Below, piece by piece: positions 44,770 to 57,291 of a DNA stretch of 64,000 bases (its first letter is position 1; each line of letters starts with the position of its first letter). Below the pieces are notes generated by a model. The model saw only the letters and a program-made list of their open reading frames with translations, did no database searches and was not told the DNA's origin. This DNA is from Pseudogymnoascus destructans (Eukaryota; Ascomycota; Leotiomycetes; Thelebolales; Thelebolaceae): NCBI RefSeq assembly GCF_001641265.1, contig NW_020167556.1, forward strand, positions 1-64,000, read 5' to 3'. The position numbers and the translations under genes are program-made.

Positions 44770-44856
44770 CAGAGAATATCCGATTTGAACGGATGTGATT
44801 TATAAAAACCAAATAAATCTCAAGTTTACCGCCTTAAACCGCTCGGCCAATTCTCT
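44770..44856 (-). tRNA. trnS: tRNA-Ser (TGA), unit B
   Basis: Same as 12613-12699. Confidence 0.9.

Positions 44857-44898
44857 TTTACTATGTTTACAACATATAATTTATATAGTATTATACTA

Positions 44899-44970
44899 TG
44901 ATTCTTTCAAGACTTGAACTTGAATAACATCCTTATCAAAAACGCACTTTACCAATTAAGTTAAAGAACC
44899..44970 (-). tRNA. trnI: tRNA-Ile (GAT), unit B
   Basis: Same as 12742-12813. Confidence 0.9.

Positions 44971-44995
44971 TTATGCTAAACTAATATATGTTTTA

Positions 44996-45067
44996 CAAGA
45001 GTACTCAGACTTGAACTGAGAACATGAAATCTGAAGCTTCTTGTTTTGCCTATTAAACTATGCTCTT
44996..45067 (-). tRNA. trnW: tRNA-Trp (TCA), unit B
   Basis: Better copy of 12842-12913; acceptor AAGAGCA/TACTCTT with one C-A mismatch. Confidence 0.9.

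Positions 45068-45105
45068 TTATTAAAACCTTAACGAAAAGTATAGCTTTTT
45101 ATTAA

Positions 45106-45186
45106 CGGAAAAGAGATGAATTGAACATCCAGGTGTTAATACACAATATTTAGCAAATATCTCGCCTTACCAATGGCAACTTTTCC
45106..45186 (-). tRNA. trnS: tRNA-Ser (GCT), unit B
   Basis: Same as 12953-13033. Confidence 0.88.

Positions 45187-45253
45187 TTTCTATGATAACA
45201 TAATAAAAAGACTTTTTTATGCTAACAATAAAAAACATATTTCAGTATATATG

Positions 45254-45326
45254 CGGGCCAGACCGGATTCGAACCGACATCTACTTTCGTGACAAGAAAG
45301 TCCTTTACCAATTAAGTGACTAACCC
45254..45326 (-). tRNA. trnD: tRNA-Asp (GTC), unit B
   Basis: Same as 13101-13173. Confidence 0.92.

Positions 45327-45336
45327 TTGTTTATTT

Positions 45337-45407
45337 TGCGGCTAGCCGAAGTCGAATCGACATAAAACGTTTGGAAGACGTCGGGTTTACCATTAACTTA
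45401 TAGCCGC
45337..45407 (-). tRNA. trnG: tRNA-Gly (TCC), trnD-side copy, unit B
   Basis: Same as 13183-13253. The 83-bp repeat around it (45329-45411) matches the one at 32153-32235 exactly. Confidence 0.93.

Positions 45408-45416
45408 TTATTCTTT

Positions 45417-45489
45417 TAAGACCTATGGGATTTGAACCCATATAATAGTGATTAAAAGGCACATGCTTTACCAATTAAGCCAAAGTCTC
45417..45489 (-). tRNA. trnK: tRNA-Lys (TTT), unit B
   Basis: Same as 13264-13336. Confidence 0.82.

Positions 45490-45547
45490 TAAAGATATAT
45501 AATATTATTTATCTTTTATTAGTTTACTAATACTTATATAGTTATAT

Positions 45548-46357
45548 TTATGACCCTCAATAGTATATAGATACGAATAAGAAAAGTCATACTACATCTA
45601 CAAAATGTCAATACAATATACTTGACTCTAAACCTAAATGATGGTTATCTGTAGCATGGTAAGCTAATACACGTCATAAACCTACAGCTATAAAAGCTGT
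45701 TCCTATCATTACGTGTATCCCATGGAAACCTGTCCCAAAATAAAAACATGATCCGTAGGCTCCATCACTTATAGTAAATGAAGAGACTGTGTACTCTACA
45801 CCTTGAAAACCTGTAAAGATTAAGGCTAATAAAACTGTAGCTACTATACCGTATAAGGTTCCACTTCTGTTTCCTTGTATTAAAGAATGATGAGCATATG
45901 TAACTGTTACACCACTAGACAATAATATAATAGTATTAAGCAAAGGCAATTCAAAAGGATTTATAGCTTCTATACCCATAGGTGGTCATTGAGCACCTAA
46001 TTCTACAGTAGGTGATAAAGCACTATGAAAGAAGGCTCAAAAGATAGCTAAGAAAAATAATGCTTCTGAAACAATAAATAGAGCAACACCCATGTTTAAC
46101 CCTTTTTGTACTGCTAATGTATGATTACCTAAATATGTACCCTCACTTATAACATCACGTCATCAAAAGGACATAGAAGAAACAACAGCTATAAAAGAAC
46201 AAGCTAAATAGAATCCTGCGTTACTAAATCCGTGCATAGTTAAGACACCGCTGGTAGTTAAATTAAATAAGGCAATACATGTGTAAATAGGTCAAGGTGA
46301 AGGAGAAACTAAATGAAACGGATGTGCTTGAAACTGACTTCTGTTAAGGTTTGTCAT
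45548..46357 (-). CDS. cox3: Cytochrome c oxidase subunit 3, unit B copy
   Basis: 269 codons, identical in reading to 13395-14204. Confidence 0.97.

Positions 46358-46559
46358 CTTTTTATTTTTCTTTACTTGTCTGGAACAAACTTAATTTTCC
46401 TTTTTCACTATTTGTGTATTAATCAGATACATTTTTATTTTTCGTGTTAAATATTGATATAACATTCATATTTAGAAGAACTAATACCTAAAAAAAAAAA
46501 GATACGTATATATACATGGTTTAAGGAGACGTTCAATTTATTGTAGATACTACTCTATT

Positions 46560-46632
46560 TAAAGGATAAGTGATTTGAACATTTAACCTACCATGTGTAA
46601 AACGGTTGCTCTACCAATTGAGCTAATCCCTC
46560..46632 (-). tRNA. trnV: tRNA-Val (TAC), copy 1, unit B
   Basis: Same as 14406-14478, with the adjacent 22-bp palindrome. Confidence 0.87.

Positions 46633-46928
46633 TAGGGTTAATATATATATATTAACCTATAAATTGTCCGGTCTTTATATTTAGATTAATATATATTACA
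46701 GACCTTTAATTAACTCATCTATTATGAATTAAGTTTTCTCTGTAGTATAAATAGAATCGGGTAATAATTAGCTTCATATTTTTAATTTTATTTAGAATCT
46801 GATACATATGTAGGTATTGATATAGACTTACATTTATTCTTCTAGATAAAAAAAAAGAAATTTACAAAAGGAAGTATAAAAGACAGACTAATGTATTAAA
46901 TATTAATAACTTTATAATAAACTCCTTT

Positions 46929-47001
46929 TAAGGGATAAATGATTCGAACATTCAACCTACCGTGTGTAAAACGGTTGCTCTACCAATTGAGCTAATCCCT
47001 C
46929..47001 (-). tRNA. trnV: tRNA-Val (TAC), copy 2, unit B
   Basis: Same as 14775-14847. Confidence 0.9.

Positions 47002-47105
47002 TAGGATTAATTTATATATATATATTAACCTATATTTATGTTAATACTTTATGTACCACCAGCAGCAGTTATTTCACTTACTCTCCTCAAAACCACAGAT
47101 TTAAA

Positions 47106-47378
47106 TTACTCCGCTACTCCATGATTGTGCACATTTATAGCTATATGCCACATAATACGAATTCTACCCGTTTCAGGGTCAGCTTCAAGAATAGCTAATT
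47201 CCGAAAAATATCGACTGTTAAGCATAACACGATAGTCTGCGATAAGTACATCTAAATTAACATTACCACATATAACACCATGAGCTACAGCATCTACGTC
47301 ACAAATTCTACTTAGAGGTATAATTATATTACCATTCTTATATAAATAACCGTTAGGAACATTATATACTCTAAACAC
47106..47378 (-). CDS. Hypothetical 90-codon ORF, unit B copy
   Basis: Identical to 14952-15224, including the TAG just before the GTG. The overlapping upstream frame is at 47324-47566. Confidence 0.45.
   Translation of the reverse strand: MFRVYNVPNGYLYKNGNIIIPLSRICDVDAVAHGVICGNVNLDVLIADYRVMLNSRYFSELAILEADPETGRIRIMWHIAINVHNHGVAE

Positions 47379-47679
47379 CTAGTTTCTTTAATTATACTAT
47401 TTCATGCAATAAGCCCTCAAGATTGCTTACTTAAGATAAGAGACTCACACAAAGATAAATCAGGTAATTTAATTAAATAGGGTGCTACTGCTACTAAATA
47501 ATCTAAACCACTATTGGTAAAATTTTCCAGAAATGTTCTTAACAATTCGAATATCTTTTGTTTAATTTAATTTTTATATATTATTCTACACTTTTGACTA
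47601 AGATACATAGATATATATATTAGATAATTAGAATTATATTGTGTACGTACTTTAAGTACATTGAGTAAACCTAGTGCGA

Positions 47680-47751
47680 AAGTGAGTACAAGATTCGAAC
47701 TTGTGTCCTTATGTCCATAACACAAAACTCTACCCTTTGAGCTAACCCATC
47680..47751 (-). tRNA. trnR-derived tRNA with anticodon ATG, unit B
   Basis: Same bases as 15526-15597, including the ATG anticodon. Confidence 0.6.

Positions 47752-47793
47752 TATAATTACTATAGACAATTTAATATTAAATCTTAGTATTGC

Positions 47794-48085
47794 ACTAGTT
47801 TTTTTGTTTTATTGTTATAACAATTGCACCTACCATAGCTAATAATAAAATTATCGAGGTCAATATTAATCATATACTATGACTAGAATATAAAATATTT
47901 CCAATAGTAGTTATATGACTAGTTTCAGATAAAGTTCCGTCCCATGTTTTACTTGTAACATAGCTTAAATCAAGATCCTTTGGTGTAATATCTTCTATAT
48001 TAATTAGATTATTATCTAAGTTTATATTAACACTTTTTTCATCAAGACTCCCCTTTAAAGGTCATAAGTTATCAGCTGGAAAACT
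47794..48085 (-). CDS. nad6: nad6, unit B copy, cut by the gap
   Basis: Only the C-terminal 97 codons, from SFPADNLW to the TAG stop. The 5' part is lost at the N. The full gene is at 15641-16279. Confidence 0.93.

Positions 48086-48086
48086 N
48086..48086. other. Assembly gap (single N) joining two passes of the circle
   Basis: The N sits inside nad6. The bases before it match nad6 at 15931, and the bases after it match rnl near 39732 (7576 in unit A). The join therefore jumps backwards by about 8.35 kb in the circle and is not a biological junction. Confidence 0.97.

Positions 48087-51000
48087 AATATTGGGCACAT
48101 AAACAACAGGTAAACCATAGGTTAATATACCCAGCTCCTTTCGTACGAGGGGGCTATCCTTATTTTATTCTAATTTCCTCTAGAAGATAGAAACCATACT
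48201 GTCTCACGACGTATTTAACCCAGCTCGTGTAACTTATTAATCGACGAACAGTCGAACCCTTCATGATTACTGCATTCATGTGGATAAGTTAAGCCGACAT
48301 CGAGGTGCCAAACTGCGCACTCAATTTGTACTTCCTGGCGCAATTAGCCTGTTCAAAATTTGTTATCATAAAGGTTATTTATCCTTTATTTCCATCTTTC
48401 ACAAGATGGTTCAGACTATTTCTTCATTTCTTTTTATATAGTAAATGCAACGCGAGAATTATGAAGAATAATTTAAAAGGATAATAATACTATTTAGTAA
48501 TTATTTACTGCTTATTCAACCTTTAAGACCAAAAGCTCCACTACGTGTTTTTGTATTTACTACAGTATATTGCACATTAGATTTAGCATGACCTCTTAAC
48601 ATTACTGATGATAATTTTCTATAAGAAGAATCCAAATTTTTAATGCTACCTTTTCATTTTACCTTAAATACAGATCTAGAGGCAGTAGAACGTTTACTTA
48701 ATCTACCTTTAGCTTCTAATCTTACACCCGACATATCCTTATTTTTCAAAGAATCAAATACAATATCTAACGGATTATAAGTGTTAATATAATTTTCATT
48801 ATAAGCTGTTAAAGGTGTTTTATCTTTATCACCTGACATAAACGTTGAAGAAGGTAATATATCTAGTAATAATTGATCTAACGTATCCTTATCTGTGTTA
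48901 TATTTATTTATATTAGAATTAATATGTAAATTTTTAAGGTGATCTAGGCAAAAGTTATCTACTTTTACACTATTTTCTTTTATCTTATTAACTCTAGGTA
49001 ATTTAACTAAATATAAGGAAGATTTTAAGACATTTAATAGATTATTTTTTCTATTTTTCAATTTTGTAGATATTACTTCTGTAAAAATGTCACTATTGAA
49101 ATACAAAGTTTTTAAATTTACTATATTAAATTCTACTTCTTTACTGTAAAGTTTACCTATTATTCCTTTTAATTTTAATATAAACTCATCCTCAAATTTA
49201 GATTTATTTAAGTTAAGTAAAAGTTTACATGTAGCAATCTCTTTAATTTCTTTACTTAAAAAATTTTTTCTTAAGGACTCTGTATATAATTGGTCCAATT
49301 TTTTATGAGCTATTTTATCATTTTTACTTAAAATTATCATTTCATTTATAATATCTAAATATGATACCATATAAGGGTCTACTTTTAAGTCTAGATTTGA
49401 CTTTAAATTAGACTTTAACTCCTCTAAATAATCTACAAGAGAAGCTTCTTTTTTATATACATTTATATCATGTAATAGATTTATTAAAGATGGATTTATA
49501 TCAAGATTTTTAAGTATAGAGGTAAAATAAGCTTTTATTAAATTTTTCAATTTTAAAGTTAAATAAATTTTTTCTGCATTATATGTATATAAGGTTACTG
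49601 TTACTTTAGAACTTGTGTGTTTTAATTCTGCTTTACTTATCAATATCTTATTTAGAGATAGTCTTCTAAATCTTATAGCTATTTTACTACTTTTTAATGT
49701 TTTATTATTAAAATAAAAATTAAAATAACTTTTAACTAACTGACTTAAAGTTTTATCTGCAATAGATAAATTTTTTATATAACTTTGGTTATAAGCATAC
49801 ACAGAATTAAATCATTCTTTAGTCGCAGCAGGAAAAACACGAGTAGGACCTATAGTGTTAGAAATAACATCTAAAGGTATTATTTTATGTTTAAAATTTA
49901 TTTTTTTGTTAAATATAAGGGGTTTCAATATTTCAGTTTTTTGGTTATTATTTTTCATGGTTTTTTAATTATTTATACCAACATAATACAGTGGTAATAA
50001 GCTTTACTTTAATCTAAAAACTTTAAAGAAACTAAACTAAAGTAAAGACTATTTCATTAATAAATTAATATTAACTAAGGTTAAGCAATATAAAATAATA
50101 TTGCAATTATATAACTATATATTAAGAAAGTTGGGCATTATTAGAAAGATTATTGTTAGCATAACTCACTTTCTAGTCGTTGAACGGTTTTACTTTTAAC
50201 ACCTTTTTAAGGTAATTATGCTAAAGTAAAGTTCGCTTCAAGTATACTAAGTCCTCAGACAAAGTTATTCTTGAAATTAACCCAATAAATTGCCAATGAG
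50301 TTTAAGTCTAATTAACCAATATTAAATATTAGTAGACTTAAACATTGGAGGACTAACATCCCTAGCGTAGCTTTTTCATAAATCCAAGACCTTTCCTTTC
50401 TGCATCTTGTGATCATATGCCCCGCTTACGCGACTGATAGACGTGTAAGTCAAACAGTAAAGCAAGATTAAGCCATTAAACTTGACAAGTAATAAACATA
50501 ATTATCATATTAGCAATTTGTAGTTTGGTTTCACCAAATACACCTAATAAAAAAATTAAAAAACATTGGAAAGATATCTACTTCAATGTTTTAATTACAT
50601 CTATTTTCCATATAGATAAAATCTTACTAGGATAAAAAAATATTTCTAACTTAATAGATAAATAGCTGGATTAGTTATAGCATAAGCTACACCAAATAAC
50701 AAACTAAAAATAAATACATTAAATATATAATGTATTGTTAGTCATGAAAACTTATTTCCAAATAGTATACTTAGAAGTAAGTCATGTCAATTTTACAAAA
50801 TTAACTTTGGATACACCCAGGTACTTTTTATGGGATCTGTGCCCCGCATAAACTGCCTCCTAGCCATTGTTTCCCTAACATAGTAGGGGTAATTTCCTAT
50901 CTTTAGATAAGAAAATAGAATAAATCTATCAATATGACGAATAAAATAAAGGTCTTCCAATAATATCTAACCAATTACCTTATATTACTAAAATTAATTA

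Positions 51001-52970
51001 AATCACATTCAATAACTAGCAACAGTAAAGCTGCATAGGGTCTTCTCGTCTAACTAGAGGTAAACTGTATCTGCACAGTTATTCCAATTTCACTGAGCCA
51101 ATCATTGAGACAGCTGTTGTATCGTTAAATCATTCATGCAAGACCGCATTTAACGGCCAGGGTATTCCGCTACCTTAGGACCCTCAAAATAAGGCCGCCA
51201 TTGATCGGGGTTTCCTTCAAAGTCAAGCTTATATTAGTCAACTTAATAAATCCGTTAACCAGCCGACATCGGGCAGAAATCACACTCAATACTTTGATTA
51301 TTATCTTACTGCAGAGTGCTTTGTTTTAATTAAACAGTCGTACAACACTATTCCATGCTTCCTATTCTTTACCTGATATTAATCAGGAGGAATGGCTCTC
51401 CTTATCCCTAAGTTACGGTAGTTAGTTTGCCGAGTTCCTTAATGATTGTTCACTCAAACGCCTTCGTATACTCTACTTGCTTACTTGGGGTAGACTCTAG
51501 GTACGGTTATTATGTCGCCTTAATAATAAATATTTTTAAGATATTTACTATTTAAGGTTTTTACTGTTTTTCCAGAACCTTCTTCACTTAAGAAAAAGAT
51601 AATAAGACGAAACATCTTAATCTCTTTTTCTTATAAAAGGTTGTTACTTTGTAGACAAGATTTTCTCATCGTTTAATCCTTTAGGTTTATAAACTTAGAG
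51701 GCCGTTACTTTAAAAAATCCATAAGCTTTAGGCGAGGGGGATATACCCCCTTTTTCGTTACTCATGTCAGCATTGTCACTTGGGTCATTTATTCCTAAAT
51801 CTTTTTAAGAAATAGTCTAAAATTTACCCAACGTTCCGCTACCCCATATTATATAATATTATGTTTTAATATGGACAAGGTGTCGGTATATTATTTAGAT
51901 CCGTTAAATTTTCGGTGCCACTATCAATGTAAATAGTAAACTATTTACTGAACCAGTGCTCTGTTACGAGGTCTTCAAAAAATGGCCGCTTCTAAGCCTA
52001 TTTCCTAGTCGTATTTGATAGAAACTTCCTTAATTTCACTTAATATTAATTTTGGAACCTTAACTCTTGTTCTGGGCTGTTTCCCTTTAGACATACAACC
52101 TTAGCGTACTATGTCTGATTATTTAATATTCATCATTGCCCTTCCGAGTGCGAATACTCACCGATAAAATCTTCACGATCCCCCGATATGTACAAAAATA
52201 ATAAATAACACAAATAAATATGTTATCTATTAAAGTTGCCTGAGATCACAGTTCTGTACCTGCTATGATGTAACTTAAATTACCTACTTCTATAGGTTTC
52301 GCAGAAAACCAGCTATCCTGGTCAGTTTTGTCTTTCACTAACTTACCACAGTTCATCGGATATCTATACAACGATAACCCGTTCGGGCTTTTATAACCCT
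52401 GACTATGGTAAGATCACCAGGCTTCGGGTCTAATTTTAGATACTAATTCATTATTTCATAATTGGTTTATCTAGGCATTGCTGCTCGCATCTAACATTAA
52501 CTTACTGACCCATTATGCAAAAGGTACGCTCTCACTATGTATTTAAACTTTGCTTGAGCTGCTTATAAAACTACTAATTCAAACCTTTCCTTCACAGAAC
52601 TATACGCTGTCGCTTATATATTATATTTAGCCTTAGAGGAAGGTTCCCCTTAACATTCAAACAGGTTTATAGCCCGTTCTACTTATTTAAAGTATTAATA
52701 GAGATTTAGTTATCCTTTATCTCCTTTTAATACTCTAGGCTCTTCTACTTTAATTCACACTAATTGTAGAATCTCGTTTGATTTCTTTTCCTAAAGCTAC
52801 TAAGATGTTTCAATTCACTTCGTTTATTACTGAATTTATCTAAGAGTTCATGTGTTAAGTATTTTTACACAATTTAAAATATTACTCTCTTTAATATATA
52901 GCAAGGTATTCCTAATAGTTTCTTTATATACTTGCTTATACTACAATTTATAGTATATAAACATTAAATC
48087..52970 (-). rRNA. rnl: Large subunit ribosomal RNA, unit C copy (3' end missing)
   Basis: Begins at the gap, so the last 260 or so bases of the RNA are absent. 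The intron runs from about 48358 to 50360. The sequence quality of the intron and exons is the best of the three copies. 5' end estimated. Confidence 0.9.
48501..49958 (-). CDS. rps3: Ribosomal protein S3 (intact copy)
   Basis: Protein of the mitochondrial small ribosomal subunit, encoded within the rnl group I intron. It has 485 codons in table 4 from ATG (49958) to TAA (48501). The N-terminal part reads PLDVISNTIGPTRVFPAATK then EWFNSVYAYNQSYIKNLS, conserved in ascomycete rps3. The middle is Lys/Leu/Asn-rich and poorly conserved. The C-terminal domain has GVRLEAKGRLSKRSTASRS, SSVMLRGHAKSNVQYTVV and TRSGAFGLKGWISSK, the RNA-binding S3 end. The ATG at 49958 keeps the conserved N-terminus. Units A and B carry the same gene broken by indels. 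Confidence 0.95.

Positions 52971-53032
52971 TATATCCATTACATTATATTACTAATACCA
53001 ATTTAGTACATGTAGTACTAAATTACGTATTT

Positions 53033-53105
53033 TCGGGTTATTATGGTTCGAACATAACAATTCCTCAACCCAAATGAGACGCCTAACCAACCTGGCTCTA
53101 ACCCG
53033..53105 (-). tRNA. trnP: tRNA-Pro (TGG), unit C
   Basis: Same as 44668-44740. Confidence 0.92.

Positions 53106-53134
53106 TTTATAATAATGTATTATTGCTAATAATA

Positions 53135-53221
53135 CAGAGAATATCCGATTTGAACGGATGTGATTTATAAAAACCAAATAAATCTCAAGTTTACCGCCTT
53201 AAACCGCTCGGCCAATTCTCT
53135..53221 (-). tRNA. trnS: tRNA-Ser (TGA), unit C
   Basis: Same as 12613-12699. Confidence 0.9.

Positions 53222-53263
53222 TTTACTATGTTTACAACATATAATTTATATAGTATTATACTA

Positions 53264-53335
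53264 TGATTCTTTCAAGACTTGAACTTGAATAACATCCTTA
53301 TCAAAAACGCACTTTACCAATTAAGTTAAAGAACC
53264..53335 (-). tRNA. trnI: tRNA-Ile (GAT), unit C
   Basis: Same as 12742-12813. Confidence 0.9.

Positions 53336-53360
53336 TTATGCTAAACTAATATATGTTTTA

Positions 53361-53432
53361 CAAGAGTACTCAGACTTGAACTGAGAACATGAAATCTGAA
53401 GCTTCTTGTTTTGCCTATTAAACTATGCTCTT
53361..53432 (-). tRNA. trnW: tRNA-Trp (TCA), unit C
   Basis: Same as 44996-45067. Confidence 0.9.

Positions 53433-53470
53433 TTATTAAAACCTTAACGAAAAGTATAGCTTTTTATTAA

Positions 53471-53551
53471 CGGAAAAGAGATGAATTGAACATCCAGGTG
53501 TTAATACACAATATTTAGCAAATATCTCGCCTTACCAATGGCAACTTTTCC
53471..53551 (-). tRNA. trnS: tRNA-Ser (GCT), unit C
   Basis: Same as 12953-13033. 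Confidence 0.88.

Positions 53552-53618
53552 TTTCTATGATAACATAATAAAAAGACTTTTTTATGCTAACAATAAAAAA
53601 CATATTTCAGTATATATG

Positions 53619-53689
53619 CGGGCCAGACCGGATTCGAACCGACATACTTTCGTGACAAGAAAGTCCTTTACCAATTAAGTGACTAACCC
53619..53689 (-). tRNA. trnD: tRNA-Asp (GTC), unit C
   Basis: Copy of 13101-13173 with two bases missing in the variable region. Confidence 0.88.

Positions 53690-53698
53690 TTGTTTTTT

Positions 53699-53768
53699 TG
53701 CGCTAGCCGAAGTCGAATCGACATAAAACGTTTGGAAGACGTCGGGTTTACCATTAACTTATAGCCGC
53699..53768 (-). tRNA. trnG: tRNA-Gly (TCC), trnD-side copy, unit C
   Basis: Copy of 13183-13253 with one G of the acceptor missing, a likely error. Confidence 0.88.

Positions 53769-53777
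53769 TTATTCTTT

Positions 53778-53850
53778 TAAGACCTATGGGATTTGAACCC
53801 ATATAATAGTGATTAAAAGGCACATGCTTTACCAATTAAGCCAAAGTCTC
53778..53850 (-). tRNA. trnK: tRNA-Lys (TTT), unit C
   Basis: Same as 13264-13336. Confidence 0.82.

Positions 53851-53908
53851 TAAAGATATATAATATTATTTATCTTTTATTAGTTTACTAATACTTATAT
53901 AGTTATAT

Positions 53909-54719
53909 TTATGACCCTCAATAGTATATAGATACGAATAAGAAAAGTCATACTACATCTACAAAATGTCAATACAATATACTTGACTCTAAACCTAAAT
54001 GATGGTTATCTGTAGCATGGTAAGCTAATACACGTCATAAACCTACAGCTATAAAAGCTGTTCCTATCATTACGTGTATCCCATGGAAACCTGTCCCAAA
54101 ATAAAAAACATGATCCGTAGCTCCATCACTTATAGTAAATGAAGAGACTGTGTACTCTACACCTTGAAAACCTGTAAAGATTAAGGGCTAATAAAACTGT
54201 AGCTACTATACCGTATAAGGTTCCACTTCTGTTTCCTTGTATTAAAGAATGATGAGCATATGTAACTGTTACACCACTAGACAATAATATAATAGTATTA
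54301 AGCAAAGCAATTCAAAAGGATTTATAGCTTCTATACCCATAGGTGGTCATTGAGCACCTAATTCTACAGTAGGTGATAAAGCACTATGAAAGAAGGCTCA
54401 AAAGATAGCTAAGAAAAATAATGCTTCTGAAACAATAAATAGAGCAACACCCATGTTTAACCCTTTTTGTACTGCTAATGTATGATTACCTAAATATGTA
54501 CCCTCACTTATAACATCACGTCATCAAAAGGACATAGAAGAAACAACAGCTATAAAAGAACAAGCTAAATAGAATCCTGCGTTACTAAATCCGTGCATAG
54601 TTAAGGACACCGCTGGTAGTTAAATTAAATAAGGCAATACATGTGTAAATAGGTCAAGGTGAAGGAGAAACTAAATGAAACGGATGTGCTTGAAACTGAC
54701 TTCTGTTAAGGTTTGTCAT
53909..54719 (-). pseudogene. cox3: cox3, unit C copy (indels)
   Basis: Same gene as 13395-14204, with at least four single-base changes in length (near 54105, 54186, 54307 and 54605). Units A and B agree with each other and are intact, so these are errors. 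Confidence 0.92.

Positions 54720-54920
54720 CTTTTTATTTTTCTTTACTTGTCTGGAACAAACTTAATTTTCCTTTTTCACTATTTGTGTATTAATCAGATACATTTTTAT
54801 TTTTCGTGTTAAATATTGATATAACATTCATATTTAGAAGAACTAATCCTAAAAAAAAAAAGATACGTATATATACATGGTTTAAAGGAGCGTTCAATTT
54901 ATTGTAGATACTACTCTATT

Positions 54921-54993
54921 TAAAGGATAAGTGATTTGAACATTTAACCTACCATGTGTAAAACGGTTGCTCTACCAATTGAGCTAATCCCTC
54921..54993 (-). tRNA. trnV: tRNA-Val (TAC), copy 1, unit C
   Basis: Same as 14406-14478. Confidence 0.87.

Positions 54994-55286
54994 TAGGGTT
55001 AATATATATATATTAACCTATAAATTGTCCGTCTTTATATTTAGATTAATATATATACAGACCTTTAATTAACTCATCTATTATGAATTAAGTTTTCTCT
55101 GTAGTATAAATAGAATCGGGTAATAATTAGCTTCATATTTTTAATTTTATTTAGAATCTGATACATATGTAGGTATTGATATAGACTTACATTTATTCTT
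55201 CTAGATAAAAAAAAAGAAATTACAAAAGGAAGTATAAAAGACAGACTAATGTATTAAATATTAATAACTTTATAATAAACTCCTTT

Positions 55287-55359
55287 TAAGGGATAAATGA
55301 TTCGAACATTCAACCTACCGTGTGTAAAACGGTTGCTCTACCAATTGAGCTAATCCCTC
55287..55359 (-). tRNA. trnV: tRNA-Val (TAC), copy 2, unit C
   Basis: Same as 14775-14847. Confidence 0.9.

Positions 55360-55461
55360 TAGGATTAATTTATATATATATTAACCTATATTTATGTTAA
55401 TACTTTATGTACCACCAGCAGCAGTTATTTCACTTACTCTCCTCAAAACCACAGATTTAAA

Positions 55462-55733
55462 TTACTCCGCTACTCCATGATTGTGCACATTTATAGCTAT
55501 ATGCCACATAATACGAATTCTACCCGTTTCAGGGTCAGCTTCAAGAATAGCTAATTCCGAAAAATATCGACTGTTAAGCATAACACGATAGTCTGCGATA
55601 AGTACATCTAAATTAACATTACCACATATAACACCATGAGCTACAGCATCTACGTCACAAATTCTACTTAGAGGTATAATTATATTACCATTCTTATATA
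55701 AATAACCGTTAGAACATTATATACTCTAAACAC
55462..55733 (-). pseudogene. Hypothetical 90-codon ORF, unit C copy (one base short)
   Basis: Same as 14952-15224 but with a G missing near 55712. Single-base losses also occur in the upstream frame (near 55788 and 55848). Confidence 0.4.

Positions 55734-56032
55734 CTAGTTTCTTTAATTATACTATTTCATGCAATAAGCCCTCAAGATTGCTTACTTAGATAAGAGACTC
55801 ACACAAAGATAAATCAGGTAATTTAATTAAATAGGGTGCTACTGCTATAAATAATCTAAACCACTATTGGTAAAATTTTCCAGAAATGTTCTTAACAATT
55901 CGAATATCTTTTGTTTAATTTAATTTTTATATATTATTCTACACTTTTGACTAAGATACATAGATATATATATTAGATAATTAGAATTATATTGTGTACG
56001 TACTTTAAGTACATTGAGTAAACCTAGTGCGA

Positions 56033-56104
56033 AAGTGAGTACAAGATTCGAACTTGTGTCCTTATGTCCATAACACAAAACTCTACCCTTTGAGCTAACC
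56101 CATC
56033..56104 (-). tRNA. trnR-derived tRNA with anticodon ATG, unit C
   Basis: Same bases as 15526-15597. This third independent pass confirms the anticodon change. Confidence 0.6.

Positions 56105-56147
56105 TATAATTACTATAGACAATTTAATATTAAATCTTAGTATTGCA

Positions 56148-56783
56148 CTAGTTTTTTTGTTTTATTGTTATAACAATTGCACCTACCATAGCTAATAATA
56201 AAATTATCGAGGTCAATATTAATCATATACTATGACTAGAATATAAAATATTTCCAATAGTAGTTATATGACTAGTTTCAGATAAAGTTCCGTCCCATGT
56301 TTTACTTGTAACATAGCTTAAATCAAGATCCTTTGGTGTAATATCTTCTATATTAATTAGATTATTATCTAAGTTTATATTAACACTTTTTTCATCAAGA
56401 CTCCCCTTTAAAGGTCATAAGTTATCAGCTGGAAAACTAAGACCAAGACCTAAACCAAATATAAGAAGTGGGATACTATTACTTGTTTCATTTGATAATT
56501 CACTTATTCTAACATTTATTAACATAAGTATAAAAAGGAATAAAATAGAAACAGCTCCTACATAAACTAATAAGTAAGATAAACCTAAAATTAAGGCCTA
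56601 ACACTATAAGATAACAAGATATACTTAAAAATAACCCGATAAAAATAGCACAGAAACTATGGGATTCTTACATACTATGACCAAGATACCAGAAAAAATA
56701 CAAATCAAAGACAACAAGTCTAATACCTCTGTTTGGTACCCGTTTGTAAAAGTTTCATGAAAAACAAAAAGTGATAAGTTCAT
56148..56783 (-). pseudogene. nad6: nad6, unit C copy (three bases short)
   Basis: Same gene as 15641-16279. Two bases are missing near 56588 and one near 56640, so a short stretch is out of frame. Confidence 0.9.

Positions 56784-56900
56784 TTTTTATGTATAGTTTT
56801 TTAAATCTCCTACACTTTTGACTAAGATATATCTATATATTAGATAATTAGAATTATATTGTGTACATACTTTAAGTACATTGAGTAAACCTAGTCAGGA

Positions 56901-56972
56901 AAGTGAGTACAAGATTCGAACTTGTACCCTTGTGTCCGTAGCACAAAGCTCTACCTATTAAGCTAACACACA
56901..56972 (-). tRNA. trnR: tRNA-Arg (ACG), unit C
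   Basis: Same as 16395-16466. Confidence 0.85.

Positions 56973-57090
56973 TAAAAAATAAATAAACTCAAACAGAATT
57001 AAATTAAATTAAATTAAGAAACAGATAGGTAGAGATACAGAAACAGAAACATAGACAGAAACATAAACAGAAACATAAACATTATTAATT

Positions 57091-57162
57091 AGCCCTTAAG
57101 ATGATTCGAACATCTAACCACAATATTAACAGTATTATGCTCTACCTTTGAGCTATAAAGGC
57091..57162 (-). tRNA. trnN: tRNA-Asn (GTT), unit C
   Basis: Same as 16584-16655. Confidence 0.9.

Positions 57163-57192
57163 TCTACATATACAATGAAGTTGTTGATTAAA

Positions 57193-57263
57193 GTGCGGGC
57201 AAAGGATTTGCACCAATATATACTGATCATGAGTCAGTTATGTTACTATTACATCAACCCGCA
57193..57263 (-). tRNA. trnM: Initiator tRNA-Met (CAT), unit C
   Basis: Same as 16686-16756, T loop TGCAAAT. Confidence 0.88.

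Positions 57264-57291
57264 TTTGGGCTATTAGGCTTAATAAACTATT

Larger units (their letters stand above)
32153..48085. other. Unit B: second pass of the same circle, first half
   Basis: Collinear with 1-15931 at an offset of about 32152-32160, with only scattered indels. It gives intact frames for orf394 and nad3 and most of nad4 and nad2. It stops in the middle of nad6 at the N. This is either a circular contig written past its own end or a concatemeric read assembly. Confidence 0.93.

Noticed and set aside
44627..44812. 61-codon minus ORF (also 52992-53177)
   Set aside because: Covers trnP and part of trnS(TGA); tRNA sequence read as protein.
32153..48085. A genuine large duplication of half the mitochondrial genome
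   Set aside because: Near identity apart from homopolymer indels, a join exactly at the first base of the window and the later N all point to a circular contig written past its end.
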